Below, piece by piece: positions 61,285 to 64,000 of a stretch of DNA of 64,000 nucleotides. Origin of the DNA: Oleispira sp036960605 (lineage in GTDB: Bacteria > Pseudomonadota > Gammaproteobacteria > Pseudomonadales > Oceanobacteraceae); the NCBI GenBank assembly GCA_036960605.1, contig JBALXI010000017.1, positions 1-64,000 on the forward strand, given 5' to 3'. Position 1 is the first letter of the stretch, and each line of letters opens with the position of its first letter. Below the pieces are notes generated by a model that saw nothing but the letters and a program-made list of their open reading frames with translations, was not told the DNA's origin and searched no databases. Both the position numbers and the translations under genes were made by a program.

Positions 61285-63267
61285 ATGGACTGTATTATCA
61301 TCAGTGAAGATGACCAGTGGGCACAGCAGTTAGAAGCCTCGTTATCTCAAGCCAACGTCAACTGTGGTCGCCACAGCCGCAACCATAGCAGCAAGAGTTA
61401 TCCGACGACAGAAGATACGTTATATCTTGTGGATGGCATTGGTCGCCAGCCCGATATTGCCGACTGTGGCAAACGCATTTTACTCTTCACTGACGAGCCG
61501 TGTGAACAAACCGTATTACAACTGCCTCGAACTCACGCTGAACGCTGGCTGTTAAATCATCTAGGGTTGGGCAACCAAGGCCTGCCGTTAGCCTGGGGGT
61601 CATCCGCGACAGAAGGACAAATCATTGTTGATGATCAAGGCCATATACTTAGTATTAACGAGACCATGGCAAAATGCCTCTCCAGCATCATGGAAAATTG
61701 GCCCGGCAAAGAACTACTCCATATATTTCCTGAACTGATTGATAAATCCCACCACTCGATCAAACGCCAATTAAATAAGTTATGCGAAAAAGGCCAGCCC
61801 TGTAGCGGACAATTATTAGCGGCGAAAAATAGTAATGGCCGCACGCGTTATTTGGAAGTGTGTGCAAGCAAATTAGTGGGAGCACGGTTTCTATTAAATT
61901 GCCGCGATGTCACTCAACGCACCAGCAGCCATAATGCCATGCGCCAAAAAGCCCGCTTCGATACGTTAACCGGATTGGCTAATCGCCAGCTGTTAATGGA
62001 TCGCCTGCGCATGGCACTCGCTCGTAGCAAACGCTTCAAACGCCAACTGGCGATCATGTACATCGACCTAGACCATTTTAAGCCGATTAATGATACTTGG
62101 GGTCATGCCGCAGGCGATGCCATCCTGCGAGAAGCCAGTAAACGTATGAAAGAGACGGTGCGCGAAATCGATACCGTTGCCCGCCTTGGTGGCGATGAGT
62201 TTGTCATTGTCATTGAAGACCTCAAAGACCTGCGGGATGCTGGCATCATCGCCAAACATCTATTAACCGCTTTAGGAGAAGCCTTTCATTGGCAAAAACA
62301 CGAATTTTATATTGGCTGCAGCATCGGCATTTCTATTTCAGAAGATGATTGCGACGACGCTAATCAACTCATTGAAAAAGCCGATCTCGCGCTCTATCGA
62401 GCCAAACACATGGGTCGCCAACGATTTGAATTCTGCACCACGGAACTGACCGCACAAGCCCGCTACAAGCTGGTTCTTCAAGAAGGCCTACAGCAAGCGC
62501 TGAGTGACAAACAACTTCAGCTTTATTACCAACCTATAGCGTCTATCTCGACCGGTAAGATCCAAGGTGCCGAAGTTTTATTACGCTGGATACATCCCAA
62601 AGTCGGCATGGTGCCACCAAAAGACTTCATTCCATTATTAGAACAGACAGGTCTCATCATTCCTGTTGGCGAATGGATTATTGAACAAGCGTGTCATCAG
62701 TGGTCGCAATGGAAGCAACAAGGGCTATTAGAAAACGACGCATTATTAACCCTCAATATCTCGACCTGCCAATTCAGCTCACAACAATTATTACAGTGCA
62801 TCGGCAACCTTATTACCCAATTAAACATTCCCGCTAAGACCTTAGCGCTCGAAGTCAGTGAAGAATTGTTGAATACCAATCCTAAACGCCTAAGCGAAAC
62901 ATTCTCACGCCTCAATCAGATGGGTGTCGACATCATCATTGATGACTTTGGTCTAGGAAGCACCTCTTTGCACTCATTATCCAAATATACCCTCAGTGCC
63001 ATCAAATTAGAAAAGCCCTTATTGGCTTCGCTTACAAAGAATAAAGATTCGAATTCTTTACAGGCCTTCTCTTTTCTTGCACACAGCCTAAATGTAGACA
63101 TGATTGCCGAAGGTATTGACGATAAAAAACAGCTTGAAACCCTTGCTATGGCTGGCATTGATAGCTATCAAGGTTATAGTTTATCACCGGCATTAAACAC
63201 CCTAGAATTTAGTAGATTTATGACTAAAAAAAATATAAATGAAGAAAATGTGAATTATTTTTACTAA
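61285..63267 (+). CDS. GGDEF-EAL cyclic-di-GMP protein with PAS-like sensor
   Basis: Synthesis/hydrolysis of cyclic-di-GMP. The first 105 residues are a diverged, receiver-like region without the usual phospho-site pattern; a PAS-like domain follows (about 110-210). The diguanylate cyclase domain has intact RLGGDEF (302-306), and an RxxD inhibitory site (REID, 293-296). The EAL domain has EVL for EAL (430-432), NISTCQF, DDFGLGSTS and AEGID. Lys-Leu-Glu replaces the KID segment. Both activities look possible, but the swaps leave the phosphodiesterase unsure. Confidence 0.88.
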   Translation: MDCIIISEDDQWAQQLEASLSQANVNCGRHSRNHSSKSYPTTEDTLYLVDGIGRQPDIADCGKRILLFTDEPCEQTVLQLPRTHAERWLLNHLGLGNQGLPLAWGSSATEGQIIVDDQGHILSINETMAKCLSSIMENWPGKELLHIFPELIDKSHHSIKRQLNKLCEKGQPCSGQLLAAKNSNGRTRYLEVCASKLVGARFLLNCRDVTQRTSSHNAMRQKARFDTLTGLANRQLLMDRLRMALARSKRFKRQLAIMYIDLDHFKPINDTWGHAAGDAILREASKRMKETVREIDTVARLGGDEFVIVIEDLKDLRDAGIIAKHLLTALGEAFHWQKHEFYIGCSIGISISEDDCDDANQLIEKADLALYRAKHMGRQRFEFCTTELTAQARYKLVLQEGLQQALSDKQLQLYYQPIASISTGKIQGAEVLLRWIHPKVGMVPPKDFIPLLEQTGLIIPVGEWIIEQACHQWSQWKQQGLLENDALLTLNISTCQFSSQQLLQCIGNLITQLNIPAKTLALEVSEELLNTNPKRLSETFSRLNQMGVDIIIDDFGLGSTSLHSLSKYTLSAIKLEKPLLASLTKNKDSNSLQAFSFLAHSLNVDMIAEGIDDKKQLETLAMAGIDSYQGYSLSPALNTLEFSRFMTKKNINEENVNYFY

Positions 63268-63312
63268 AGTACTGGACACGCCCAGCGAGTCTATATACTA
63301 TGCGCAGCCTAA

Positions 63313-63397
63313 GCGGAAGTGGTGGAATTGGTAGACACGCTAGATTTAGGTTCTAGTGCCGTAAGGTGTGAGAGTTCAAGTCTCTCCTTCCGTACCA
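63313..63397 (+). tRNA. tRNA-Leu (anticodon UAG)
   Basis: An 85-base cloverleaf: acceptor GCGGAAG (63313-63319) pairs with CTTCCGT (63387-63393, one G-U pair), anticodon stem CTAGA/TCTAG with loop TTTAGGT (anticodon TAG), a long variable arm as in leucine tRNAs, a GTTCAAG T-loop and an encoded CCA at 63395-63397. Confidence 0.96.
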
Positions 63398-63414
63398 AAA
63401 TAAAGAATGAGAAC

Positions 63415-63756
63415 ATGCTAGTAGGACTATTTGCTCTTTTAGTTTTTCTCATTCTCGGAGAGGCAATCCAATCTTGGATTGCCGTCCCCGTCCCAAGTTC
63501 GATCATCGGCATGGTTCTCCTGCTGATTATAATTACCCTCAGAAACAAAATCCCAACATCGATTGAATTAGCGGCTAATAAGCTAGCCCCACTATTACCT
63601 TTATTTATCATTCCTGTCAGCGCTGGTTTAATTACCCAAGCCGATATTGTGCAACAGCATGGTCTCAAATTTCTTATTATTCTGACCCTCAGCCTTATTC
63701 CCGGCGTACTCGTCACCGCACTGGTGCTCAAGTGGGGAGATAATAGTGCTAAATGA
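63415..63756 (+). CDS. CidA/LrgA family holin-like protein
   Basis: Small membrane protein thought to affect murein hydrolase export and cell lysis. It has four transmembrane segments in 113 residues, with VPVPSSIIGMVLLLI and FIIPVSAGLI typical of the family. The ATG 63415 begins 18 bases after the tRNA. An in-frame ATG at 63319 lies inside the tRNA and is rejected. Its end overlaps the lrgB-like gene by 11 bases. Confidence 0.9.
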   Translation: MLVGLFALLVFLILGEAIQSWIAVPVPSSIIGMVLLLIIITLRNKIPTSIELAANKLAPLLPLFIIPVSAGLITQADIVQQHGLKFLIILTLSLIPGVLVTALVLKWGDNSAK

Positions 63757-64000
63757 CCTAATACCTGCCGAACTATTACAACTCCCTAGCACCTGGCTCA
63801 TGGTCACCCTTGGCGCTTACCTATTCGGCTTAAAGCTCTATCAACAACTGAACAACGCCCCTTGGCTACCTCCAGTATTATCAGGATTCATAATCGTTAC
63901 ACTGGCACTCTGGCTAACCGATACACCTTACGCAACCTACCAGCAAGGTGGCCAACTACTCAGCTTCTTCCTCGGCCCCGTCGTTGTCGGTTTAGCCATA
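63746..64000 (+). CDS. LrgB/CidB family protein (3' end outside window)
   Basis: First 85 codons of the usual partner of CidA/LrgA. The GTG start (63746) has GGGGAG about 6 bases upstream and overlaps the cidA stop. LMVTLGAYLFGLKLYQQL, LPPVLSGFI and FLGPVVVGLAI match the LrgB N-terminal half. Cut by the right edge, so completeness is unknown. Confidence 0.88.
   Translation, partial: MLNDLIPAELLQLPSTWLMVTLGAYLFGLKLYQQLNNAPWLPPVLSGFIIVTLALWLTDTPYATYQQGGQLLSFFLGPVVVGLAI

Noticed and set aside
63319..63414. Extended cidA start within the tRNA
   Set aside because: The in-frame ATG lies in the tRNA-Leu acceptor region; the protein family begins at 63415.

Overview
The window is a chromosomal segment of a marine-type gammaproteobacterium. 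The gene order resembles Pseudomonas and Oceanospirillales-type genomes such as Oleispira, Bermanella or Thalassolituus; that placement is inferred from synteny and protein similarity, because no search could be run. The moderate GC content and the sodium-type PomAB motor genes fit it. Almost every base is in or next to a recognisable gene. I see no rRNA, CRISPR array, integrase, transposase or prophage structural genes.

Layout. 1-3 kb: hslU (cut by the left edge) and hslV behind a heat-shock-like promoter, an unusual FabA-like dehydratase, and a SPOR-domain membrane protein. 3-10.9 kb: pgpA, a DUF4349 lipoprotein, a membrane zinc protease, ribA, a class III adenylate cyclase, and the isoprenoid operon xseB-ispA-dxs, which is interrupted by a small repeat element with inverted termini. 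11-16.8 kb: pomA-pomB-PilZ (flagellar motor plus c-di-GMP sensing), then a secreted zinc phospholipase C-like protein, a SurA/parvulin-like foldase and a small membrane-anchored protein. 16.9-26.7 kb: rnr-rlmB-mscS-type channel, an unknown lipoprotein, then rpsF-rpsR-DUF2232-rplI-dnaB. 26.9-31.4 kb: an accessory insertion between dnaB and alr, holding three tandem exported proteins that share an N-terminal motif, and on the opposite strand a protein with three DnaT-like domains overlapping a lambda P-like helicase-loader gene. 31.5-43.5 kb: alr, mqo, hemE, an Ig-like lipoprotein, gltD and gltB. 43.7-55.9 kb: the conserved pilMNOPQ-aroK-aroB-damX cluster, divergent from ponA, then maeB. 56-64 kb: a Tat-exported FAD-linked lactone oxidase with a cytochrome c, a CpxAR-like two-component system, an AI-2E/PerM family protein, a GGDEF-EAL protein, tRNA-Leu(UAG), and a cidA-lrgB pair cut by the right edge.

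Several genes serve linked purposes: cell-wall synthesis and division (ponA, alr, damX, SPOR protein, cidA/lrgB), motility and surface behaviour under cyclic nucleotides (pomAB, pil genes, PilZ, GGDEF-EAL, adenylate cyclase), and replication (dnaB with the putative loader pair). The best candidates for undescribed biology are the DnaT-like/P-like pair beside dnaB, the three exported paralogue-like proteins, the phospholipase-foldase-anchor cluster, and the FabA-like enzyme with a swapped catalytic residue.
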